This document shows, one piece after another, positions 50,889-61,093 of a stretch of DNA of 64,000 nt. The translations under genes were made by a program, and so were the position numbers. Each line of letters opens with the position of its first letter. Positions within the stretch are counted from its first letter, which is position 1. The stretch is taken from assembly GCF_025698545.1 (NCBI RefSeq), contig NC_068575.1, positions 58,785,980-58,849,979 of the forward strand, in the 5' to 3' direction. Source of the stretch: Gossypium raimondii. Lineage: Eukaryota > Streptophyta > Magnoliopsida > Malvales > Malvaceae. Below the pieces are notes generated by a model. It was not told the DNA's origin. It did not search any database and worked only from the letters and a program-made list of their open reading frames with translations.

Positions 50889-51745
50889 CTGGTAAAGATG
50901 ATAGCATCAATATAAAGCATCAACAAAAGAACTAAGAAAGTTGCAACCATGAAAAATATTTACGAGGACAAAAGAAAATAGCTTCAAGTTTTTATAAGTT
51001 AAATGTTACGTCCAGATAAAAGAGCTAGATAATATACAAGCAAAGTTCGATACACACACATAAAGATTCTATAAACAGCTCTGCTTAACAGTTTCATGCT
51101 TTAGTGATAGAAAATGAAAAGTTTGTTTCCAGATTTATTTATCAGATCCTGATTCCATAAGATTAAGCAAGGAGATTAAGTAGCAGTAAACACCTATAGT
51201 ATTCCAACTCTTCATTTTTATTGAGGGATCTATGTAGACACTCGTGCTTCACACGTACTTCCTCTGAATATATGAAAAATTGAGCATACTCATGTAGGAC
51301 ACATACCTATTTCTCGAGTCAGTAACAAGGTAAACACTACTCCATGAGACCTCTACCACCTTCTCCATGGAAGTTAGACAATGATTGAGAAAAAGAGAGG
51401 TAAAATATCAAACCTGCAATTGTAAAATAGCCTAAGGCCCTTAAGCTATGTTGCTCCGACACTTAATTTTCTTTAACTACAACTACCACATGTATGTCAA
51501 TCGTATGCCAATAATATATCGTACAGAATCAGCTAAAAATGACCAATGTAAGAGACAATTTTTTATATGATAGCATCATCATCAAGAATTGAAGGAGGTT
51601 CTTGATGTCCCAATTTGTGTCTAACATGGGAGTCTGTTAAGGCTTAACAGCTAAGTGAAGATCATTGTTTTTCACATAAAGATGAAAATTCAAGATGTTA
51701 ACAATAGAGTATGAAATTGGAAGGATTCAAAGCAAAAAACTTTAC
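50889..51745 (-). other. Probable 3' UTR intron of the SKIP6-like gene
   Basis: On the minus strand GGCTG|GTAAAG at 51746/51745 makes a good donor 23 nt after the stop codon, and CTTTACCAG|GAGG ending at 50889 makes a good acceptor. The remaining 3' UTR exon would cover about 50640-50888. This is inferred from splice motifs only. A junction under 50 nt past the stop would not be expected to trigger nonsense-mediated decay. Confidence 0.4.
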
Positions 51746-51768
51746 CAGCCAAGCGTTTCCATTGAGTT

Positions 51769-52893
51769 TCACAAAGCAACTGCCAAGCAATGAACAATGG
51801 AAGCTTCTCTGGGAACCAAAAGAACAACATCAGACCACTCAATGTTCCCCCATAACTCCCCAGCTTCATTTGTCTTCACCTCAATCTCAGCGCATCGAAT
51901 TTCCGTTTCTTTCCCACCTCCATTCTTTGATTCCCAGACCACCATCAACTTCCCTCCCAAATTCGCCATTGTAGCACCGCATAGAAACCTCGGCAACCCT
52001 TTTTCCAACCCTTTCAATTCCTTCCAAGTCCCTTCCTTCACATCATACCCCCTTATATTCCCCAAATAATCATAGCAAAACAAAACCCCATCGATCACGC
52101 AAGCTCTCCCTCGCCACCCATTATCCAAATCACTGTCCACCGTTTCCCAATTCCCGCTTTTCACTTCGTAGCAAACCCCGTTTCTATCAGCCATAGCGTA
52201 AACTTTTCCATCAATAACAGCGCTCGCATGCATCCATTTGTCCCGGATTTGGATCGGACTTGGAACGGAGTTCCATTTCCCCGTTTTGGGGTCATAAACT
52301 TCAGCCCAGTTCTTCGATCTAGCCCAATTATCAACCACACAGCCGCCGATGACGTAAATTTTATCGTCAAAGGCTCCGGCAGCGGCGAACTCGCGGGAAA
52401 CATGCATGTTCGGAGCTGGTTCCCATTTGTGGGTCCGGCAGTCAAGGGACCACACTTGTGGAGAAGGGATGTCTTTAATGGAGCCGCCGAGGACGTAGAT
52501 TTTGTGGTTGATGGCGGCGAAGGCGGAGCCGACTAAGGAAGGGGAAGGGATAAGAGGGAGGGGGATGAGCGAGTATTTGGGATTTAATGGGTTATTGGGG
52601 TTTTGGTAGAGTGTGTAGAAGCGCATGAAGTGGCTGGTGTGGAGGCGGAGCGAGATGTAGAGGAAGTGCTCGGCGCAGCTGAGGAGGGAACGGGCGGCGT
52701 AAAGGAGAGGCGAAGAGATAAGGGATTTCATTGATTTTGAGACTAATGAAAGGGTTGGGTGGTGGCGTCTTGGGACTCGGGCTATGATGTTTAAAGCCAA
52801 GTCGTCTGGGAGAGATGGTATTAGCCGTGGTGGCTGTGTTGGTTCCGGTGGAGTTGATGGTTTGACGGCGGCGGTGTTGGTGGAGGTGGACAT
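51769..52893 (-). CDS. F-box/kelch-repeat protein, SKIP6-like, single coding exon, 374 aa
   Basis: SKIP6 proteins are presumed substrate receptors of SCF ubiquitin ligases through ASK1 binding. After a Pro/Thr-rich N-terminus, the F-box spans residues ~28-70 ([20 protein letters not shown] then [19 protein letters not shown]). Kelch repeats follow from ~115: [41 protein letters not shown] and [13 protein letters not shown]. The C-terminus ([18 protein letters not shown]) matches the Arabidopsis SKIP6 (At2g21950) ending as I recall it. The length (about 372 in Arabidopsis) and the lack of a coding intron are normal. The start gives a plausible N-terminus and no earlier in-frame ATG competes. 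The substrate is unknown. Confidence 0.93.
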   Translation of the reverse strand: MSTSTNTAAVKPSTPPEPTQPPRLIPSLPDDLALNIIARVPRRHHPTLSLVSKSMKSLISSPLLYAARSLLSCAEHFLYISLRLHTSHFMRFYTLYQNPNNPLNPKYSLIPLPLIPSPSLVGSAFAAINHKIYVLGGSIKDIPSPQVWSLDCRTHKWEPAPNMHVSREFAAAGAFDDKIYVIGGCVVDNWARSKNWAEVYDPKTGKWNSVPSPIQIRDKWMHASAVIDGKVYAMADRNGVCYEVKSGNWETVDSDLDNGWRGRACVIDGVLFCYDYLGNIRGYDVKEGTWKELKGLEKGLPRFLCGATMANLGGKLMVVWESKNGGGKETEIRCAEIEVKTNEAGELWGNIEWSDVVLLVPREASIVHCLAVAL

Positions 52894-53051
52894 GGTTGAT
52901 GGATGGGTAGTTGGGGAATTTGTTGGGAGAGGAAGAGTCAGTTAGACAGCGGTGAGTCATTTTAACCGTCACTTATAGATTGGGCCTCGGCCTTTTTTAT
53001 GTATACTCTGCTCACTTCATGAACCATTATTTTTGTTTTTACGTTATAAAT

Positions 53052-53106
53052 AAGGCTTAGTATGTCTTTTTTTTTTTTTTGGTGAAAAAGGCTTAGTATG
53101 TCTTTT
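53052..53106 (-). mobile_element. Nearly tail-only SINE family A insertion with a 19-bp target duplication
   Basis: The identical 19-mer AAGGCTTAGTATGTCTTTT lies at 53052-53070 and 53088-53106. Between them is a T-run followed by GGTGAA, which on the minus strand reads TTCACC plus poly(A). This is exactly how the family A element at 50243-50356 ends. It therefore looks like a retroposed copy truncated to its last few bases. Confidence 0.65.
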
Positions 53107-53944
53107 TACACTTTTAATATAGCAATTATGATATATTTAGTAGGTAGGGTTAAATTTTTAGTATTAATTGTGAATTTGTTTAAATATGATGATAATAATT
53201 TTTTGAGTTTTATGATTGATTTAATAAAAGTTAATTATTAATATTATTAGTTAATTATGAACTTTAATCAAATCAACTCTAAAATAAATTTTACAAGTAC
53301 ATGTATATGATAAAAAATATAACATGTTAGAAAAATATGTCAAATTTGGACGCCAAATAATAGTCTATAAATAATTTGTGTTATAAGATTCTAATTGCTT
53401 TTTATTTATTAATATATTGTTTGGTATTATATTTTAGAAAAAATTTATTAATATATAATCATATTGTACTTAAAATTATTTTTATTACAAAAACATTTAA
53501 TAGAAAAATAAAATTTTAATGGATTTTGCTTTTTAGTCAAAATTAAGGTATTCACCGTCAATAGCATTGATTAATTCTCTCAACATAAATAATCTCTAAA
53601 GAAATAAATGACTGGTCATAAAATATGCTCTATTCTCATAAATACAAAGTAAACGCTCAACTTCATAATTAATAAATGAGATAACCACTACATCACAACT
53701 CATAAATTTTAATGCATTTTTAATTAAATTTACTTGAAATATTTTAGCTTTGAAGTTTATAAACTGGATATTAGTATGAAATAATTGTTGTATGCTCTAA
53801 AAAATGGTCATATGCATAATTCATGATTAATTTATTTGATCTATATTTAAATAAAAAATAATTTTGTACTTATAAATAGCAAGTTTGATCAAGTTAACCC
53901 GAATTAGTAAAACACCAAACCCAAAAACCAAGACACTTTTGAGT

Positions 53945-54028
53945 GAATTGGATATATTGGATTCCAGGAGTAGATTAATCCTTGAACGAATTGGATATAT
54001 TGGATTTCAGGAGTAGATTGGGTGAACG
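53945..54028. repeat. Tandem duplication, ~2 x 43 bp
   Basis: GAATTGGATATATTGGATTC begins at 53945 and again (with TTTC) at 53988. The second half of each unit contains CAGGAGTAGATT and ends near GAAC. Confidence 0.9.
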
Positions 54029-54515
54029 AAAGATCCCCTGCCCCAGCCATCCCATATGCTAATGGTGCAGTTTTCCTTTCCCAAAGGTTTGGGAGCTTAT
54101 CCTCCAAAGAGATTTAATACAGAAACAAGCATTGGGCTAGTTTTTTTTCCCTTTGATTTTGCTCAAAGAATTGAATCGCCATATAAATGTTACTCTACTA
54201 TTAGTTACATAAGGTTACATAAAGTGGGAATAAAAGAGGGCTGAGAAGGATAAGGTTAAATCTGAAAAGGGATGCTTAATGCTGTTGGAAAGGGGATTTT
54301 AGCACCTTAAAGCTTGAAGGAATCCTTCAAAAAATTTTAAAAGGCCACAAGGTCTAGGATTTAGAGTTTTTCATCTGAAATTACCCGAGTTTGATGGAGG
54401 CATCAGTGCCATGATCACTAAACGTCCGGGTAAAAGCAGACTAATGCTCGGTAAGCCGAAGCAGGCTTTAGAGAGTAACCCTCAACTGGAACCAGATCCT
54501 GGACAAAAAGCTCCA

Positions 54516-57500
54516 TTAGAGAATCTCATGAGCCTTCCCATAGTACCTGTTTATAAATGGAGCCTGCAAGGCAGAACCACCCAAAATAATAAATAAATGA
54601 AAAGTATAATTCAGAAAAATAACCAATCATACCATTATTCTAATTTTCTAAATGATTACTAATAGGGAAAGTGTCTAAAGATAAATTATTCTGCTTTTTC
54701 ATTGATGACATTTAAATCATGAAATTTACCAATTTAACTTAAAATCCATGTATTTGGACAATGCTTGGAAGATTGCATCTCAAGAAATGACATGAGAGTA
54801 ATGAAATGCTTTAATTCATCATGCAACAAGCTCTGGTAATTATAAAAGAAACCTTCAAAAAAGGGGAAAAAAAGACTATAAAGAAAACCTGCTTATAACT
54901 AATACAAATGTATGAAAAACAATTAGTGCTGATGAGACATGATGTTAAAACTATGTGTAAGGCAGTATTTCATAGAAACTTACTTTAACATTTGATACAT
55001 CAGGAGTATCCGGAGTTTGAACTGGGTAGAACTTGTAAAATCTCATTTTCTCGAATGCTGCTTTAGTTTCCTGGCTCATTTCTTCGAGTGCTTTTTTGCG
55101 AGCTTCTCTTGCCTATAACAATGGAATTGGGTAAATTAGTTAGCCTACATCCAAATTCATCGTCCCTAACCAAAATATATTTTCACAAGTCAAGAAGCAA
55201 TGTTGCCAACAATTACCTGCCGATTAGCTTTCTTCGCCTCTCGAACTTTCTCCTTGACAAACTCCTACAAGATCAAAAGCTCGTCGGGCTGAACTAGTAG
55301 TTGGAAGTACATAATACCTGCAATTTATTGGCTGATCTTCAAATGAAACTCACCTTAAAAGCATTTTTTTGATCTTTATCTAATTCATCTTCCTCGATCA
55401 GCTTATCAGTAAACTCCTGCAAATTGGTAGAAATAACAAGAACAAATGAACAGCCAAAGCTAAAATGATTGATCGAGTTTTAATAAATAAATAACCAAAT
55501 ATTGAAACAATACCAAGCTACCAGTTCACATTATTCAAATATCACAAAAAAATCATGCTAATTGGACAATAACATGATGATGAAAGAGTTAAGTCTTACT
55601 TCAAGCTCATCCAACTCCCAATCAAATTCACAAAAAACCTGCAAGACCGTAACGGATGTATCAATTTACGAAATATTTGGCAGATTATCCCAATAAAAAT
55701 GGATACACGCAGTATAGTCAAGCACTGCCTGGACAATAAGGCACAACACAATCTAGCAAAAGCACCTCAAACCTCTCCAATCAAAATAATTCTTTAAGAT
55801 GCAAGGACACATCAAACAAGCCGACTTTTCTTTTAATGAGATATTTTCATTTGAAGGACAGTTTACAGTTCAAAAATAAGAACTAGATTATGTCCATAAA
55901 CTAACGATGCTTAGTTCTTGATCTCTTGTCAACTTTTTTAAACATCTACTATATAGCTCAAGTTTGCAAGTATAAGGATGCATTGTTACATTTCAGAAAC
56001 CCACCCTCTGCAATGTTTGAACTTCAAGCCTCCAAGTTTTGACTGTTAGGAGTATCATAGATATATACATAAATACATATGCATGTGTCCATGGCTTGTT
56101 TTTTAACTCTTTGCTTCATTCATGCAAACACCTTTTTTCAGCCATGAGCCTTAAAACAGTGACTCAAACAAACCCTGAATGCAACAGTTCAATTACCAAA
56201 GCATGATAAGCTCAACCTCTAAAACCAACTCACTCCACCCAATAATGTCAAGAAAGTCTAGTGTCGATCATAGCTAGTTTTCTCAGAAAATATGAAAACC
56301 TTACCGGCTTTGGTTCTGCTGGAAAAATTATCTGAACCTCAGTGCTTTGTTCGAGTTCGTCTTCCTTCAAAGGCTGATAGAAATCTGTCGATAGAGGCAT
56401 TCCAAACAACAGAGCAATAAATAAGGGTTCTTTTTCTTCGAATTTTCCTCTTTGACAAGTCATCGGGATAAGCAGCAGATAAGCGAAGTTATATATAATC
56501 CACAATTTAACATTCGGAGATATTTAGAGAACTCACAAGGCAAACAATACTCATATTTCTTGAGTCGGTCTATTTTCATTTGTTTCAAAGCAACCCTGCA
56601 GAAGGAATTTCAAATACAAAAAGTTAACCCAATATACACGCATGCATTGAAAACACACAAACACGGTTTAACACACCCACATTCAGGGGGAAATATGATA
56701 GAGAAAGACATTTGAAGTTAGTAAGTTTGCCCTGAAATAACTGTTTACTGTCCATGCAAGACAGAAATTAATGTTTGTTCAAAGTACATTATCAAATGGG
56801 CAACATTGCTCATGCACGAACATTACATAGTGTTCTACAGACATGGACATTTGAATAGGAAATCATAAGGTCCAAATATTATCAATGCAAATTGATAGGA
56901 AAGTGCTCAAGCCTTTGTGGATGACCACAAGGTTCAGTGATATTGTTATTTTCAATAAGCAGGACAGAAGTCTCTCAGTCTCAGCACTTCGTTTGGTGTA
57001 CTGTTCAAGCATGGACACAACAACAAAGCTTATCAGAGTGCACTGACAACTCAAAGGAAACAAACCGGATTCCAGCACTTAAACCCTCCGGAGCACGTAC
57101 ACAACATACAAGTCTACCTTTAATATGGCAAAATTCTTTTAGAGAGGACCAAAAGCAGCAATGTGACCCAAGTTGACAATTTCAAACAAATAAAATTAAA
57201 GAGGATTGTAAGTGGTAGGCTGCATAATTATACCTTCTTTGCGTGCAACTTAAGATGAATATTTGAAATATCAGTCTATCTACTTGGCTGTCTCTGTAGA
57301 GGAATAAAAACATGCAAGCAAGTGAAAAATTGATTCAAAATCAAATTAAAGCAGTAGGCAATCATAATTTTGTTGTCCATTACGAGTAGAAAAGTGACAA
57401 GCTTTACCTAAAAATTACCAGTTTTTTTTCTCATTTACAATGTAAAGCTTTTGTATGTAACTCTCATTCATAGGAATATCAGTTTGTGGCATTAGTGTTT

Positions 57501-59610
57501 TTGGATTTAGCAAAAAAAGATTTCAAATCAAAATTAATAAAAACGAAAATAGATAATATTTCATTTATCAACTTGGCCAACTATATGGATTAACAAAATT
57601 AAATAATTCCCCTAAACAACTTTAAATCTGATCAGAAGAAAATGATCAAAACTGGGAACCTTTTCTCAAGTGGAATATATGGAACCCAATCCATTTTCAT
57701 TTGTTTCATTGAAACAATCTCTTCAGTTTCTCTCTGCACCGAGTTAATACCAATCTTATCTGAAGGTGGGAAAGGAGACACAACCTGGAAAGAAGAACCA
57801 AAAGTCCAAGATTAGTTGATAAGAAAATACAACTAGATCATGGGGTAAAGAAGATAAATCAATCTCCTGAACCATTAATAATTATGTAGTTGCAGTGACC
57901 ACTAAACAAAAAAACAAAGATGCAAAGTTATAAATCATAAAAGAAACAAAACTGAAGTGAGAAGATTTTAACTCTCCAACATTCAAGACTGTTCCTAATT
58001 TTGTCCATATTAAAAGTGATAGCACACTAACTCTTTCTATCAAAAGAAAAATACAAAACATTCGGATGGAAGCCCCAAGTTCAGAGATTCTAAGCTGACA
58101 ACCGCAACTCAAATGTTAAAATGAGATCAGCAATGGAATATATAACTTCGAAACCACACAGAGGTACGGCTGAATAAGATTTTATTACAACTCCTCCCAC
58201 TCATCACAAGTTGAAGAAGAAAGAAACATGCTTTGAATCAGTTTAGCATGACAAGCATTAAAATCACTTCACAACAATGTTAGAACTTACAGCCACAACC
58301 ACAGGTATACAGATGACTTTGTTTTCTCCCTTGTAAGGAACCAGTTGAGCTACACAAATAAAAAATAACTAAAATTAACACAGCGTAAAAAGGGACAGAT
58401 CAGAGTAAATTGAAACTACATGATGCAAGAAAGAAACTTACGGGAACGTGGCTCAAATCAAGAACTAACACACAAGGTCTCTTTCTTACCTTTTAACATG
58501 ATAATAAATAATTAACAATAAAAGAGGTATTGCAGATGATGGCATAAAACCCCATTTTCTCCCTCACGAAACTACAATTTGTCTATATTAATGTGCAAAA
58601 AGAAAAAAAAAGGGCCAGGGCTGTGAGCTACTTACGCTCCGTACAACCAAAGAGATAAACTTTCTTCCCGTATAGCTTTCCTCCCTCTTCAAATGCATCC
58701 TGACCAGAAAAATGAACAGTAAAAAAGTATAGTCAGCTCTAAACCAAATTTCGGATATACTTGGGAGAAAACAAAAGCAGCAAACTAGCAACTAAAAATG
58801 AGAAAAGACCAAGCCAAAAAAACTCCTGCAACTCACTTCTAGATTCGAAAAGTTCCAGTTGAATTGGTAAACTGAGTCCAATTGATCCCACTTCCACACA
58901 ACAAAAGAAAAAAGAAATGTAAGCAATAGAACTCAAATTCATTAAAAAGACAAACAAAAAATTATATTCAACGCACGAAATTCAAAATTCCAACCTCAGT
59001 TCCAACAGGAAATGCAGCTTTCCATAAGTCTTCCTGCAGAAAATAAATTGATAGTTTTCATCAAAATTTAATTTTTTTTTAAAAACAAAAATAAACCAAG
59101 ACATCACTTCCACCCCCCCCCCAAAAAAAAAAAAGAAATTTAACTATCTCAATAAATAGAATTTAAGCTCCTTATTTGCATCCATTAAGCATTAATCTTC
59201 ACATAAGAATGCGGAAAGCTCATATACTAAAATTTAAACTTCACCGCGGCGTTCTCCACAGTTAAAATCTCAAATATTAAGCTCAAAAAATAGCGCATAA
59301 CCTAAATCTTTTAACCTTGTAACTATCCAGATATTCAGTAAACACGAAACTCATGATATGCATATAAAGAAAATTAAAATCCAAAACAACAAACTTAAAA
59401 CATGGAAGAAAATAAAATGAAACGGAGAAATCATAGTACCAAGTTACGCTTATCTTCGAAGAACTCAGGCTGGGACTGAGGCTTGGAGGTCTTAGCACGC
59501 TTAGCTTTGGGAAGAGGTTTAAGGTTTTCCTTTTGACTCTCTTGTGAAGCTTTTACTTCATTTTCTTCTTGTTTCTGAGAAGCTGCTTTTCTCTTAGCTC
59601 CCTTCTTCAT
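54516..59610 (-). CDS. HIT4: HIT4-like chromatin protein (HEAT INTOLERANT 4), 14 exons, 345 aa
   Basis: Exons in transcript order are 59440-59610, 58995-59033, 58837-58890, 58636-58699, 58291-58349, 57660-57784, 57234-57293, 56537-56595, 56305-56384, 55600-55638, 55354-55416, 55217-55264, 54984-55112 and 54516-54563; they total 1038 nt. HIT4 is a plant nuclear protein that mediates heat-induced decondensation of chromocentres and release of silencing (Arabidopsis At5g10010). The first 45 residues are Lys-rich (MKKGAKRKAASQKQ, then KPLPKAKRAKTSKP), which fits nuclear or chromatin targeting. Conserved blocks are EDLWKAAFPVGTEWDQLDSV, YGKKVYLFGCTEPQLVPYKG, PFPPSDKIGINSVQRE, MKMDWVPYIPLEKR, KEDELEQSTEVQI and CEFDWELDELE. 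A charged helix (~FVKEKVREAKKANRQAREAR) and the end INRYYGKAHEIL follow. Length agrees with the family (about 337). Confidence 0.95.
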
Positions 59611-60143
59611 TTTGAATTTTTATTATTAAAGATGAAAAAGAAAACAAAGGCAAAGCAGGCGAGTCAATGAGAGAGAGCGAGTGTTATTTAGGGAGATTGG
59701 CGATGGATCCGTATTCAAATTCTATAGCGGCAACTGAACGATACTTTTTTCTTTTTCTGAAAGATGCAAGTAAACGATAGACAAAACTCAACTATTGTGG
59801 CGCTTTTCTGTTTTTGAAATTTTGGTGGCCGGCTCAACCGGCTGTTCCAAAAAAATTATATTTCAATTTGAATTTAATTAATTAGTTTTCACGTGACTTT
59901 ATATTACAGTTGGATTTAAAAAATCTTTTTCGTCATGACTTTTTTTTTAGCAATTGCTCTGACTTGATATGTACAATTTTTTAAAAAATAATAAATCTGA
60001 TATTTAACATTTAATTTACATTTTTCTTCAATGAAATTTGAACTTGCTATGTAATTTAAAGACATTAAACAAGACAAGTAGATTTTGATTGTTTCCTATG
60101 CTATAGAGAATAAGTATTCTTAATGTTGAAACGCATCACCCGC
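59611..60143. other. HIT4-like promoter and spacer before the tRNA gene
   Basis: The HIT4-like leader probably lies within 59611-59700 (GAGAGAGAGCGAG on +, a CT-patch on the coding strand). The rest is AT-rich DNA with no frame that I can support. Confidence 0.5.
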
Positions 60144-60215
60144 GGATCCGTGGCGCAATGGTAGCGCGTCTGACTCCAGATCAGAAGGTTGCGTGTTCGA
60201 TTCACGTCGGGTTCA
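60144..60215 (+). tRNA. tRNA-Trp (anticodon CCA)
   Basis: The 72-nt gene folds as a full cloverleaf. The acceptor stem GGATCCG pairs with CGGGTTC at the 3' end and the discriminator is A. The D arm is GCGC..AATGGTA..GCGC, the anticodon stem is TCTGA/TCAGA with CCA at 60176-60178, and the T arm is GCGTG TTCGATT CACGT. There is no intron and CCA is not encoded, as in plant nuclear tRNA-Trp. A T-run at 60236-60240 can serve as Pol III terminator. Confidence 0.98.
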
Positions 60216-61093
60216 AATTCCCGATCAAAGCGGCTCCTTTTTAAGTTTTTTAAACTTTTGCTGATACTATCGATATTCATAAAAATGCCCCTAAAATTTC
60301 CCCCTTTTTTAAAATAAGTCCCTATCTCCTTCAAACAGAAAACCCTCCACCTTCTCTTCCTCATTTACCTAAAAATCCCTACAATTTTACACGCCTACCC
60401 GGAGCCAAGCACCTCGTCTCTCAACCCGACATCAGTTTGTGCAATTTATTTCATTTAACTTAAATGTAAGAATCTTTAGCAGTTTTTTTTCCTTCGAAGA
60501 ATCTTTTGCAGATTTAAAATGTTAATGTAATTTCAGACAAAAATAATTGTGGTTTTCAGATTCTTTATTTTTCTATTTTTCTTGAATCACTCTGGTATTT
60601 TTATACACATACTCGGATATTGTAATTAAGATACAATGGAAAAACTTTTCAAAAAATAAACTATACTTAGTACCTGCATCAAAGCTATTGACATGACAAT
60701 TAATACGGCAGAGTAACTAAATTAAACTTGGTTATTCAGTAAAAGAACAAGTTTAATAATTATATTTGATTTAAAACTTGATTATTCATTTTCGAATTCA
60801 AGTTTGAATTAGAAAACATATATATTCAATACTAACCAGAAAAAATAAAATTATTTATATTAAATATTAAAAGCTTGATTAAGCTAATGAGTTTCCTCGA
60901 GTTAAGCATCAATATACTAGAATTTGAGTCAAACAACTGAGTCAAATTCGAGAAGTAACAACACATCCTAATTTATAATTCAGAAGCAGGGTCATCTTCA
61001 AGATATCACAGTGTATTACAATAATAACCAGTCGTAGGATGATTCCAGGGCATACAGAAATTTCTGGCCATTGTGGCATCGATTTAAAGTCAA
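60216..61093. other. Spacer between the tRNA gene and the BORR-like gene
   Basis: AT-rich DNA. AAGTTTGAATT, GAGTTTCCTCGAGTTAAG and TTTGAGTCAAACAACTGAGTC at 60780-60955 resemble the Leu/Ser-rich 'CTCGAGTTGAGTC' type of plant repeat also seen near 23780-23880, but no ends could be defined. The last part is the probable BORR 3' UTR. Confidence 0.4.

Larger units (their letters stand above)
52894..54515. other. Spacer between the SKIP6-like and HIT4-like genes
   Basis: The first 80 bp are probably the SKIP6-like leader. The spacer then holds a tail-only SINE insertion, AT-rich DNA, and a 43-bp tandem repeat. From about 54230 it may be the HIT4-like 3' UTR. No coding exon is visible. Confidence 0.5.

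Noticed and set aside
52228-52536. Plus-strand open frame of 102 codons across the SKIP6-like gene
   Set aside because: It is a shadow of the conserved kelch coding sequence on the other strand.
53904-54107. Minus-strand 67-codon frame between the SKIP6-like and HIT4-like genes
   Set aside because: It covers the 43-bp tandem repeat, so the peptide is repetitive, and there is no splice partner or homology.
60101-60364. Minus-strand 87-codon open frame overlapping the tRNA-Trp gene
   Set aside because: A quarter of it is the antisense of the tRNA. The tRNA cloverleaf is certain and the frame is incidental.
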